A program made the translations under genes and the position numbers. Shown piece by piece: positions 7,598 through 17,004 of a stretch of DNA of 64,000 nt; the stretch's first letter is position 1, and the number at the start of each line of letters is the position of its first letter. The notes under the pieces are model-generated. The model was not told where the DNA came from. It saw only the letters and a list, made by a program, of their open reading frames with translations, and searched no databases. The DNA comes from Chryseobacterium sp. GTDB lineage: Bacteria > Bacteroidota > Bacteroidia > Flavobacteriales > Weeksellaceae. The stretch covers positions 175,884 to 239,883 of the forward strand of contig NZ_JAFAJM010000001.1 of the NCBI RefSeq assembly GCF_019236175.1, given 5' to 3'.

Positions 7598-9465
7598 ATG
7601 CCTTACAATATGAGAAATTTTTACAAATATTTGTGTGTAATTCTTTTCATTTTCTCCATAAATACTGTGTTTTCACAAAAAGGACGCTTTGAAATTAAAG
7701 ACGGACATTTTGTACTCAACGGAAAACCGTTTATCATTCATTCAGGAGAGATGCATTATCCGAGAGTTCCGTCAGAATACTGGAAGCACCGTTTACAAAT
7801 GATGAAAGCCATGGGACTGAATACTGTTACTACTTATGTTTTCTGGAATTATCATGAAGAAGCACCCGGGCAGTGGAATTTTTCAGGAGATAAAAATTTG
7901 AAAAAGTTTATTAAAACAGCACAGGAGGTAGGTCTGTATGTCATCATCCGTCCCGGACCTTATGTTTGTGCGGAATGGGAATTTGGAGGTTATCCATGGT
8001 GGCTTCAGAAAAATAAAGACTTAGAGATCAGAAGAAATAACAAAGCATTTTTAGAAGAATGTGAACAATATATTCACCAGCTTGCACAGCAGCTTGTTCC
8101 GCTTCAGATTAATCATGGAGGTCCTGTCATTATGGTTCAGGCTGAAAATGAATTCGGGTCTTATGTTGCACAACGCAAAGATATTTCTTTGGAGGAACAC
8201 CGGAAATACAGCATACAATAAAAGATATTCTTTTGAAAGAGGGGATCACTGTCCCGTTATTTACTTCAGATGGAAGCTCTTTGTTTAAGGGAGGTTCTAT
8301 CGACGGAGCTTTGCCTACTGCCAATGGTGAAAGCAATATTGATGTTCTGAAGAAAAGGATCAACGAATATACACAAGATAAAGGACCATATATGGTGGCA
8401 GAATATTATCCCGGCTGGCTGGATCACTGGGCGGAGCCATTTGTGAAAGTAAGCACTGAAGATGTGGTAAAACAAACAGAATTATATATCAATAACAATA
8501 TCTCATTTAATTATTATATGATTCATGGCGGAACCAATTTCGGATTTACCAGTGGGGCTAATTATGATAAGGAACATGATATCCAGCCGGATCTTACAAG
8601 CTATGATTATGATGCTCCCATTAATGAAGCAGGCTGGGCTACTCCCAAATATAATGCCTTAAGAAAAGTTTTTCAAAAAATCAGTAAAAACCTGCTTCCT
8701 GATGTTCCAAAACCTGCAAAAACGATCTCTGTTCCGGAAATTAGATTTTCAAAAATAAATTCTCTTTTTGATGTTATCAGCTTACAAAAACCGGTGATCA
8801 ATGATCACCCTCTGACGTTCGAAAACCTGAATATCGGAAACGGTTATGTTTTATACCGAAAGAAATTCGGGCAGAATCAGAAAGGAACGCTTGAAATAAA
8901 AGGACTAAGAGATTATGCCAATGTGTATGTTAATGGAATATGGAAAGGGGAGCTCAGCAGAGTCAATAAAAAATATGAGCTTATGATAGAAATTAATGCC
9001 GGAGACAGACTAGATATTTTGGTAGAGAATATGGGCCGGATTAATTATGGATCTGAAATTGTGCATAACTTAAAAGGAATTATCAGTCCTGTCAAAATAA
9101 ACGGAACTGAAATTTCAGGAAACTGGGAAATGTTTCCGCTTCCTTTTGACCGGTTTCCCGGGTTTGGGTATCAATTAAAAGATATACCCTATCATTCTCC
9201 CGTCATTCAGGAAGCTGAATTTAACCTTCATGAAACCGGAGATACTTTTCTGGATATGCAAAAGCTCGGCAAAGGGATTGTTTTCATTAACGGGAAAAAT
9301 ATAGGAAGATACTGGAGTAAAGTGGGGCCCCAACAAACATTATACATTCCGGGAGTATGGTTGAAAAAAGGAAAAAATACGATTCAGATTTTCGAACAAT
9401 TATTTGAAAATAATACCTCTGTTCACAGCATTGATCATCCTGTTTTAGATCAGCTGATAAAATAA
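7598..9465 (+). pseudogene. GH35 beta-galactosidase interrupted by a one-base frameshift
   Basis: Two frames encode one GH35 enzyme. Bases 7598-8221 give the signal peptide (SINTVFSQ) and the N-terminal half of the barrel, with GGPVIMVQAENEFGS holding the acid/base Glu185. In-frame sequence continuing as far as 9465 gives the second half, with the likely nucleophile Glu in MVAEYYPGWLDHW, and C-terminal jelly-roll domains. The first frame reads HRKYSIQ-stop. The second is already open before 8212 (HTIKDILLKEGI), so a single base is missing at about 8210-8212. Joined length is near 620 residues, normal for the family. The rest is well preserved, so the lesion is recent or a sequencing error. 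An ATG at 7610 is an alternative start. The intact enzyme would be exported and remove terminal beta-galactose. Confidence 0.85.
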
Positions 9466-9668
9466 CAATGCTGCCTGATATCCTGTTTTATTGTAATAGC
9501 GGTGTTTGATAATTATTTATGCAAATGTGACGCTGTTAATTGAAAATTAGTTAAATTTAATAAGACTAAAAACTAAATCATAACCAGAACTCAATCTTAA
9601 AAAATTACACAAAAGGGTAATTGTTTCTGCTTTATTTTCTATTGAAATTTGTTTCAAACAAAAAGAAC

Positions 9669-10301
9669 ATGAGTATTTCTATAGCCATAGTAGAAGATGA
9701 GAAAAACTACAACAATGCGTTGAAGAAGGTGATCAGTTACCAGAACGATATGAAGGTGGTAGCCCAGTTCTTCGATGGCAATGATGCCCTAAAAAATCTT
9801 CCCGACCTTTCTCCGGATGTTGTCATGATGGACATTCAGCTGCAGGATATGCCGGGTACTGAAATCATTGAGAAGCTCAGGAAAGAAATGCCGGAAACTC
9901 AGTTTATCATGTGTACAAGTTTTGAGGATGACGAAAAAATTTTTAATTCCTTAAAAGCCGGTGCGATGGGATACCTTGTGAAAGGAGAAAGTATGGACAA
10001 GATTCTCTCCTCCATCCGGGATGTTTATCATGGGGGGGCTCCTATGAGTTTTTCTATCGCCCGAAAGGTTCTCAGACATTTTGAAAAAAAACTTCCCGAA
10101 ATTAAAGGCTTTGATGAACTGACAGAACGTGAAAAAGAAATACTGGAATTACTATCTCAAGGTCTTTTATACAAAGAAATTGCAGATCAGAAATACATCA
10201 GTATAGATACCGTAAAAAAACACGTGGGCAATATCTACAGAAAACTGCATGTCAGCAATAAAGTTGAGGCCATCAATAAACTAAACCAATTTAAAAACTA
10301 A
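9669..10301 (+). CDS. NarL/FixJ-type response regulator
   Basis: From the ATG at 9669 the product has 210 residues. An upstream start at 9621 would add a hydrophobic stretch outside the receiver fold and is rejected. Residues 1-120 are a receiver domain with acidic pair Glu9-Asp10, phosphorylatable Asp55 (VVMMDIQLQD), Thr/Ser (CTSFED) and Lys (YLVKGE). Residues 145-205 form a LuxR-type helix-turn-helix (LTEREKEILELLSQG, SIDTVKKHVGNIYRKL). It is the first gene of a cluster ending in a histidine kinase, its probable partner. The spacing to the next gene is 6 bp. Confidence 0.93.
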   Translation: MSISIAIVEDEKNYNNALKKVISYQNDMKVVAQFFDGNDALKNLPDLSPDVVMMDIQLQDMPGTEIIEKLRKEMPETQFIMCTSFEDDEKIFNSLKAGAMGYLVKGESMDKILSSIRDVYHGGAPMSFSIARKVLRHFEKKLPEIKGFDELTEREKEILELLSQGLLYKEIADQKYISIDTVKKHVGNIYRKLHVSNKVEAINKLNQFKN

Positions 10302-10307
10302 GATATT

Positions 10308-11066
10308 ATGGAAAATCCACAAAAAACTCATGGGCCAATAGGCAATAAATTTGAAAAATTAATTGTAGGGCCAGAATTTATAGGCATTGAAGGTATTATA
10401 GCTGAAAGCTTTATAACCAGCGCTAAGAATGGAATGTTGCAACTTCTGGATTTAGCAAATTTGAATTTTAACAAAGATGGAGTTTATGAAGTTGAATATT
10501 CAGTTCTTGAGAGTTTACTCGAATTAATGTTAGATATTAAGGCAACATATTTAAAATTTAGTTTGGTAGAAATAGATCGAAGGAAATATAATTTAAATCT
10601 GAATCCACATTTCAATGAAGATAATTTAATCTATCTTGCTGTATCTCTTGAAGATAAAAACGAAGTAACTATTGATGAACATAATTATTTACTATTTAGT
10701 ACTTCAGATCAATTAAATAATCTCAGAATTTCAAATAGTACTTTAGACCTTTATAAAGAAGCTTACCTTCAAAAATATCTTCCAACACTTAACAAGTATT
10801 TTTCAAATAATAATTTGGGAAGTAATACAATGACTATTTCTTACCATATTCATGATCTGGAAAATATGATAAGTCGTATAAGTAAAAAGTATTTAGTTTA
10901 TTTATGTGAAATAAGCGATGTTATGGCAATTATTCGGGCTAATAGCCTGAAAGTATCACAATTAGTTTATCGCACTTATTATCAATTTCGAATAAAGCAA
11001 CTTACAATAGTTTTCTATTCTGTTGATGATGGAAAATATTATGATATGGGCTCACTATACCCTTAA
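10308..11066 (+). CDS. Unknown soluble protein in the two-component cluster
   Basis: This 252-residue protein has no signal peptide or long hydrophobic helix, and I do not recognise its family. It is rich in Asn, Leu, Ile and Lys. The N-terminal half is mixed (EFIGIEGIIAESFITSAKNGMLQLLDL), and the C-terminal half looks helical (SYHIHDLENMISRISKKYLVYLCE). Its coding sequence is more AT-rich than the flanking regulator and kinase, a hint of separate origin. It lies 6 bp after the regulator and 2 bp before the membrane protein, so it is part of the same unit. A cytoplasmic role in the pathway is inferred only from position. Confidence 0.75.
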   Translation: MENPQKTHGPIGNKFEKLIVGPEFIGIEGIIAESFITSAKNGMLQLLDLANLNFNKDGVYEVEYSVLESLLELMLDIKATYLKFSLVEIDRRKYNLNLNPHFNEDNLIYLAVSLEDKNEVTIDEHNYLLFSTSDQLNNLRISNSTLDLYKEAYLQKYLPTLNKYFSNNNLGSNTMTISYHIHDLENMISRISKKYLVYLCEISDVMAIIRANSLKVSQLVYRTYYQFRIKQLTIVFYSVDDGKYYDMGSLYP

Positions 11067-11068
11067 TC

Positions 11069-11710
11069 ATGTTTATTATTCAACTCATATATATCACAGT
11101 ACTTTTTATTGATACTGTAAAATCTGTAATTTTGGCTGGGAAGAAAAGTCTTCCCAGCCAAAACTATTTGACTGTCTTTTTACTGGTTTCTTTTGGACTG
11201 GAAGTTTATGGACATTATAAGATGTACATCAAGGAATTTGATTTTGCCTACCTGTTTAATTATTATAGCATTTTCTTAATCCTGTTCTTTGGTTTGTATT
11301 ATTTCAGAATATTATCAAAAGAAGTAAAGAAAATCCTGCTGTATATTACAGTTTTTATATTTCTCTATATTGTATTCTTTACCAAATTTTATGGTGAAAA
11401 CTATGAAAATAAGATAGGCTTAATTGTTTGTTTTTATTTTATAGTCAATGCATTGGCTTGGTTTTATTATAGAGTAAAGAATCTGGCTGAAATAAAAATT
11501 ATGGATGATCCCCATTTTTGGGTTTCTTGCGGATTACTTTTTTGGAGTATCTTTTTTATTTTCAGGTCTATTCCTATGTTTTTCCTTAGAGATAATGATC
11601 CTGCTTTTTTACAAATTTTGAAAAGTATGCAATACCTTGTCAACATCATTATGTATGGGGTATTTTATATTGCCTTAGTGAAATTTAAAAAAATAAAAAT
11701 ACCTGTATGA
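11069..11710 (+). CDS. Membrane protein with about seven helices, putative sensor partner
   Basis: The 213-residue protein is almost entirely hydrophobic, with segments at roughly 1-18, 32-48, 61-80, 88-107, 116-134, 150-168 and 185-205. That suggests seven membrane passes and very short loops. I recognise no family. Its stop overlaps the start of the kinase gene by 4 bp (11707-11710), so translation is probably coupled. With a kinase that has only one membrane helix next door, a detached receptor module is a reasonable guess. A perfect 15-bp hairpin lies inside its 5' coding part (11130-11163). Confidence 0.75.
   Translation: MFIIQLIYITVLFIDTVKSVILAGKKSLPSQNYLTVFLLVSFGLEVYGHYKMYIKEFDFAYLFNYYSIFLILFFGLYYFRILSKEVKKILLYITVFIFLYIVFFTKFYGENYENKIGLIVCFYFIVNALAWFYYRVKNLAEIKIMDDPHFWVSCGLLFWSIFFIFRSIPMFFLRDNDPAFLQILKSMQYLVNIIMYGVFYIALVKFKKIKIPV
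11130..11163. repeat. Perfect 15-bp inverted repeat inside the coding sequence
   Basis: TTTTGGCTGGGAAGA (11130-11144) is followed by the loop AAAG and the exact complement TCTTCCCAGCCAAAA (11149-11163). It covers codons of roughly residues 21-32 of the membrane protein. The stem is GC-richer than its surroundings and ends in AAAA/TTTT, like a terminator stem, but no long T-run follows. No second copy was noticed in the window. Confidence 0.85.
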
Positions 11711-12495
11711 AACAGTTACCGGATACAATCAGATTAGTTTATATTATAGCTGTAATTTTACTCTTTACGTTTGTTATTTTTATTGTTTTAATAGTTGTTC
11801 TGTATAATAAACGACAACTATTCTTTATTCAGCAACAGCAGCTCAAAGAAGCAGAATACCAGAATCAGCTCCTTCAGAAAGAACTGGAAAAGCAAAAATC
11901 AGTAGAACAGGAACGTGAACGTATTTCCCATGATATGCATGATGATCTGGGGGCAGGAATTTCAGCATTAAAACTTCAGGCCGAATTTATAAAACAAAAG
12001 GCACATGACGGAGCCTTGATAAGTGATATTGATGAACTTCTGCTAACCTCAGAAGAAATGAATGTCTCCATGCGGGAAATGCTTTGGAGTCTGAATTCAG
12101 GAAATGATACCCTGGGAAATTTTGTAGATTATGCGATTCTGTATACCAGAAATTTTTTAAAGAAAACCAAAATCATATTGTATGCCGAATCAGAGCGGAT
12201 TATCGGTGAAATTCCAATTTCTACAGAGCAGAGACGGAATCTGTTTTTATGTCTTAAGGAAGCCGTTAATAATGCCTATAAATACAGTAAAGCAAACCAT
12301 CTCACCCTTTCATTTATTCAGAAAGAAAATAATTTTATCATGAAACTCTCAGATAACGGAACCGGAATTCCTCAAGACCGGCCTGAAGGAAATGGTCTAC
12401 GGAATATGAAACGGAGAATGCTTGAAATGGATGGCGAATTTGAAGTTGTATCGGGCGATTCGGGAACTCTTCTTCTTTTTAAAATACGATTGTGA
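11707..12495 (+). CDS. Sensor histidine kinase, HisKA_3 type
   Basis: The 262-residue protein has one N-terminal membrane helix (about 10-33), a Gln/Glu/Lys-rich coiled coil (40-68), the dimerisation box ERISHDMHDDLGAG with probable phospho-His78, and an HATPase domain with N-box CLKEAVNNAYKYSKA, G1 box DNGTGIP and G2 box GNGLRNMKRRM. This is the NarX/DesK-like class that phosphorylates LuxR-type regulators, matching the regulator at 9669. It has no sensor domain of its own, so input probably comes from the overlapping membrane protein or the unknown protein upstream. Confidence 0.92.
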   Translation: MKQLPDTIRLVYIIAVILLFTFVIFIVLIVVLYNKRQLFFIQQQQLKEAEYQNQLLQKELEKQKSVEQERERISHDMHDDLGAGISALKLQAEFIKQKAHDGALISDIDELLLTSEEMNVSMREMLWSLNSGNDTLGNFVDYAILYTRNFLKKTKIILYAESERIIGEIPISTEQRRNLFLCLKEAVNNAYKYSKANHLTLSFIQKENNFIMKLSDNGTGIPQDRPEGNGLRNMKRRMLEMDGEFEVVSGDSGTLLLFKIRL

Positions 12496-12646
12496 TAAAT
12501 TAATTTTTCCTTAGATCCGTAGTCCGGAATTATAAGACCCCGATAATTAAAATAACAGAATGAAGGTCCTGTAAATTAACTAAAATTTAACTTGTATTTC
12601 TTTCAAAAAGATCACCCTTAAATGCCCCTAAAAGTTAAATTTTGAT

Positions 12647-12654
12647 TAAATTTG
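12647..12654 (+). promoter_or_regulatory. Possible -7 element of eno
   Basis: TAAATTTG fits TAnnTTTG and lies 22 bp upstream of the eno ATG. The sequence at the expected -33 position is not TTTG, so only the -7 box supports this. Confidence 0.4.
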
Positions 12655-12673
12655 TCTAAACTAAAAAAAATAA

Positions 12674-13969
<1,296 letters not shown>

Positions 13970-13984
13970 TCGAATTTATAAATA

Positions 13985-14017
13985 ACGGCAAGCGATATTT
14001 TTTGTTTGCCGTATTTT
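13985..14017 (+). terminator. Weak terminator between eno and gltA
   Basis: ACGGCAA (13985-13991) pairs with TTGCCGT (14006-14012) across a 14-base loop, followed by ATTTTATG. The stem is short and the T-run broken, so termination is probably partial. Confidence 0.5.
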
Positions 14018-14036
14018 ATGGAAAGTAGTATATTTA
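14005..14036 (+). promoter_or_regulatory. Possible gltA promoter
   Basis: TTTG at 14005-14008 is followed after 20 bases by TATATTTA at 14029-14036, one base off the Bacteroidota -7 box. The -33 element overlaps the arm of the preceding hairpin. The gltA ATG follows 15 bases later. Confidence 0.4.
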
Positions 14037-14050
14037 AAAAAAAATAAATA

Positions 14051-15337
14051 ATGTCAGACAACAAAGTAATATTGAATTACGCAGGTAATTCATATGAATA
14101 TCCTATCGTGGATAGTACTATCGGAGACAGAGGGATTGATATTTCAAAATTAAGAGACCAGACAGGTTTAATCACTCTGGATTTAGGTTACAAAAATACA
14201 GGAGCTACTATTAGCGACATCACTTACTTAGACGGAGATAAAGGAGAATTATTCTACAGAGGTTACCCTATCGAGCAAATTGCTGAGAAATCTAACTTCA
14301 CAGAAGTAATGTATCTTTTATTACATGGAGAACTACCTACTCAAGACCAGTTTACTTCTTTCGACAACAATATTAAAAAATATAACTTCATCGCAGATGA
14401 GATGAAAAAGATCATTGATGTTTTTCCTCGTTCTGCTCACCCTATGGGAGTTTTATCTTCTATGACTTCTGCATTGACAGCTTTCAACCCGAAAGCAGTT
14501 AACGTAAACTCTAAAGAAGAAATGGATCACGCTGCTGAGTTAATGATCGCTAAGTTCTCTCACCTTTGTGCTTGGACTTACAGAAAAACTCAAGGTTTAC
14601 CATTAAACCACGGAGACAACAACCTAAATTATGTAGAGAACTTCTACAAAATGGCATTCAGATTACCAAACGCTGATTTCGAAATCGATCCAGTGGTTGT
14701 AAATGCATTAGATAAATTGTTAATCCTTCATGCAGATCACGAACAAAACTGTTCTACTTCTACAGTAAGAATGGTAGGTTCTGCTCACACAGGTCTTTTT
14801 GCTTCTATCTCTGCCGGAGTATCCGCTCTTTGGGGACCACTTCACGGAGGGGCTAACCAGGCCGTAATCGAAATGCTTGAACTTATCGAAAAAGATGGTG
14901 GTGACGTATCTAAATATGTGGCTAAAGCAAAAGATAAGAACGATAGCTTCCGTCTAATGGGATTCGGACACAGAGTGTACAAAAACTTCGACCCAAGAGC
15001 AAAAATTATCAAGAAAGCTGCTGATGATATCCTTACTGCACTAGGTATTCAGGATAAAGCTCTTGATATCGCGATGCAGTTAGAAAGAGTAGCCCTTGAA
15101 GACGAATACTTCATCGAAAGAAAACTATATCCAAACGTAGATTTCTATTCAGGTATCATCTACAGAGCATTAGGAATCCCTACAGAAATGTTCACCGTAA
15201 TGTTTGCACTAGGAAGACTTCCGGGATGGATTTCTCAATGGAAAGAAATGAGATTGAAAGGAGACCCGATCGGAAGACCAAGACAGGTTTACCAAGGTGC
15301 TCAGGAAAGAAACTATATCGATATCGCAAGCAGATAA
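14051..15337 (+). CDS. gltA: Citrate synthase
   Basis: The 428-residue product fits type II (hexameric) citrate synthases in length. Visible motifs are FYRGYPIEQIAEKS, LHADHEQNCSTSTVR, the active-site His in LWGPLHGGANQAV, GFGHRVYKNFDPRAK with the second His, and the C-terminal GRPRQVYQGAQER. It condenses oxaloacetate and acetyl-CoA at the start of the TCA cycle. It follows eno and ends at a strong terminator. Confidence 0.97.
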   Translation: MSDNKVILNYAGNSYEYPIVDSTIGDRGIDISKLRDQTGLITLDLGYKNTGATISDITYLDGDKGELFYRGYPIEQIAEKSNFTEVMYLLLHGELPTQDQFTSFDNNIKKYNFIADEMKKIIDVFPRSAHPMGVLSSMTSALTAFNPKAVNVNSKEEMDHAAELMIAKFSHLCAWTYRKTQGLPLNHGDNNLNYVENFYKMAFRLPNADFEIDPVVVNALDKLLILHADHEQNCSTSTVRMVGSAHTGLFASISAGVSALWGPLHGGANQAVIEMLELIEKDGGDVSKYVAKAKDKNDSFRLMGFGHRVYKNFDPRAKIIKKAADDILTALGIQDKALDIAMQLERVALEDEYFIERKLYPNVDFYSGIIYRALGIPTEMFTVMFALGRLPGWISQWKEMRLKGDPIGRPRQVYQGAQERNYIDIASR

Positions 15338-15356
15338 TATTTGCTTATACCATATC

Positions 15357-15390
15357 AAAATCCCAAGGCTTGCTTTGGGATTTTTTTGTT
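15357..15390 (+). terminator. Intrinsic terminator after gltA
   Basis: AAAATCCCAA and TTGGGATTTT pair around an eight-base loop (GGCTTGCT) and run into seven T residues (15381-15387). A dispersed repeat begins directly downstream. Confidence 0.88.
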
Positions 15391-15401
15391 TTTAATGATT
15401 A

Positions 15402-15492
15402 GGAGCTATTTCCCGCTATCCACTTCTACTCCTCGCGCCAAAGCTTTCCAAAACCTGCTGCGGGGTAACCGTTTCTATCGGGGCTGGGATAT
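15402..15492. repeat. Dispersed intergenic repeat, copy A
   Basis: This stretch (GGAGCTATTTCCCGCTATCC, then ACTCCTCG and GCGGGGTAACCG, ending TTTCTATCGGGGCT) reappears in variant form at 63873-63985. The two share ends and a core, while the middle differs in length. One frame across it reads like PLSTSTPRAKAFQ...LLRGNRFYRG, which makes spurious small ORFs. Both copies lie just after a gene's terminator. It is not a recognised insertion sequence. Confidence 0.8.
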
Positions 15493-15640
15493 ACATAATT
15501 CCTTTAGTATTTCACAGTGCGATATAACCGACTATCTGTTATTTGAATGCTGATAATGACCTTAATTAATCAATAATAAATACAACCATTCCCATTCTGT
15601 CTCATAGCTATTGAATACATTGTACTTTGCCATCCTATTC
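15493..15640. other. Intergenic spacer without recognised content
   Basis: Between the dispersed repeat and the palindrome cluster there is AT-rich sequence in which I see no gene, RNA fold or promoter match. Confidence 0.4.
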
Positions 15641-15647
15641 ATTAGAG

Positions 15648-15825
15648 ACGGGCTTTAGCCCGTTTAGAAATAAAAAAAATTCCATTGGCTTTAGCCAAAA
15701 CTAAAAAAATATCCCATCTGTCTGAAATTCAATCCGATAATTTATTAAATTTACTCTTGAAGAAGATGAGTTTCGGTTAAAGCCGAATGAATAGTGTTTA
15801 TAGACTAAACAGGCTAAAGCCCGTT
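15648..15825. repeat. Cluster of REP-like GGCTTTAGCC palindromes
   Basis: Four related palindromes are packed here: ACGGGCTTTAGCCCGT (15648-15663), TTGGCTTTAGCCAA (15685-15698), TTCGGTTAAAGCCGAA (15772-15787), and the reverse-oriented GGCTAAAGCCCGTTT near 15811-15825. The first and last are inverted relative to each other, so the array resembles a REPIN-type paired element. A related pair lies at 53514-53568 before metH. No RAYT transposase gene is in the window. Confidence 0.75.
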
Positions 15826-15838
15826 TCTATAAGCCCGT

Positions 15839-15846
15839 TAATTTTG
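15839..15846 (+). promoter_or_regulatory. Possible -7 element of the AraC-type gene
   Basis: TAATTTTG matches TAnnTTTG and lies 20 bp before the ATG at 15867. It directly abuts the end of the palindrome cluster, whose last arm would fall in the -33 region. Confidence 0.4.
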
Positions 15847-15866
15847 ATTAGAAAAATAAATACACC

Positions 15867-16925
15867 ATGACTTTCGGACAACAAATGTTATTTTTTTTCA
15901 GTGCAGTAGGAGCATTCAACGGGCTTTTGCTGGGAATTTACCTGTTGTTTGTCAAAAAACTGAAATATCTGCCGGATTTTTTCCTCGGTCTTCTTTTATT
16001 AATGCTGAGTACAAGAGTCGGAATTTCCGTTTGTATTTACTTTTATCCGGATTTACCAAGAATTATTCCCCATTTGGGATTATCCGCTTTATTTTTTACA
16101 GGACCGGCTTTATATTATTATGTAAGAGCCTCGTTCCAGGATATATTTGATTTCAAAAGCTGCAGAAAAATATTCGGATTACTGACCCTGATCTTAGGAG
16201 CTGTTGGTTTATTGTATCTGGTATTTCCTGTTACCTGGGACCATTACTTCGGAACGTTTATTTACACAGTCTGGTCCGTATTTGTATTTCTGGCTGTATA
16301 TCAATATTATCTTTTTTCAAAGCGAAATAGCAAAAGTTCCAGCCAGTTTGTTTTTCCGGTTCTCCTTAGTAATGTTATTATCTTCCTGACATATCAGCTG
16401 ATTTCAACAGGATGGGTACAGATTTATTGCGCAGGCGGAAGTCTGGTATTTTCTTTCGTATTATATGCCAATTTCCTGATTCTTTTTAATGAAAAATATA
16501 AACAGCTATCGATAAAAGAATCAAATAAATACCCCAATAGAAAGATTTCAGAAACTCAGGCAGATAATTTTGTTTCCAGATTAGAAAAACTGATGAATGC
16601 TGAAGAACTGTACAAAGATCCTAATTTGAAATTAAATGACCTCGCTTCCAGAATAAATATTTCGGCCCACCAGCTCTCTCAGTTGCTGAATGATAACCTG
16701 GGTAAAAGTTTTTCTACCTATATCAATGAATACAGAATAAAAGAAGCTTGTGAAAAAATAGAAAACGGGTCTTATTTAAAAATTGAGGAGATTGGTTATG
16801 AAGTGGGATTCAATTCAAAATCTACTTTTTTCTCTACCTTCAAGAAAATAAAAAATACGACACCTCTTTTGTATAAACAATCTCAAACCCTTATTGAGCC
16901 GAAGTTTCAGAGTTCTGATTTATAA
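15867..16925 (+). CDS. Membrane-anchored AraC-family transcriptional regulator
   Basis: The 352-residue protein has an N-terminal half with six or seven hydrophobic helices (about residues 5-215) and a C-terminal AraC/XylS DNA-binding domain (about 235-340). The latter shows LKLNDLASRINISAHQLSQLLNDNLGKSFSTYINEYRIKEAC and the second helix-turn-helix EIGYEVGFNSKSTFFSTFKK. Such membrane AraC proteins are frequent in Bacteroidota and usually control a neighbouring gene. The outer-membrane barrel gene 79 bp downstream on the same strand is the likely target. The inducing signal is unknown. Confidence 0.9.
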   Translation: MTFGQQMLFFFSAVGAFNGLLLGIYLLFVKKLKYLPDFFLGLLLLMLSTRVGISVCIYFYPDLPRIIPHLGLSALFFTGPALYYYVRASFQDIFDFKSCRKIFGLLTLILGAVGLLYLVFPVTWDHYFGTFIYTVWSVFVFLAVYQYYLFSKRNSKSSSQFVFPVLLSNVIIFLTYQLISTGWVQIYCAGGSLVFSFVLYANFLILFNEKYKQLSIKESNKYPNRKISETQADNFVSRLEKLMNAEELYKDPNLKLNDLASRINISAHQLSQLLNDNLGKSFSTYINEYRIKEACEKIENGSYLKIEEIGYEVGFNSKSTFFSTFKKIKNTTPLLYKQSQTLIEPKFQSSDL

Positions 16926-16976
16926 TTTCGTACTGCGGAATTTTAAATCCAAAACCTCATTGCCGCCATAGCCGTA

Positions 16977-16984
16977 TACTTTTG
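16977..16984 (+). promoter_or_regulatory. Possible -7 element of the barrel gene at 17005
   Basis: TACTTTTG matches TAnnTTTG, 20 bp before the ATG. No good TTTG stands at the expected distance upstream, which would fit a promoter that needs an activator such as the AraC-type neighbour. Confidence 0.4.
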
Positions 16985-17004
16985 ATTTCATAAAATTAAA
17001 ATGT

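Noticed and set aside
7598..9465. Two separate genes or a programmed frameshift for the GH35 enzyme
   Set aside because: Neither half alone has both catalytic residues, and no slippery heptamer or downstream pseudoknot is seen at 8210; a plain one-base loss explains it.
9621..9668. Upstream extension of the response regulator to an earlier start
   Set aside because: It adds 16 hydrophobic residues before the receiver fold; the ATG at 9669 begins exactly at the conserved MSISIAIVEDE start.
15341..15553. Small ORF after gltA with a TPRA...LLRGNRFYRG-like sequence
   Set aside because: It runs through the gltA terminator and the dispersed repeat; the same reading appears at 63795-63980 only because the repeat recurs.
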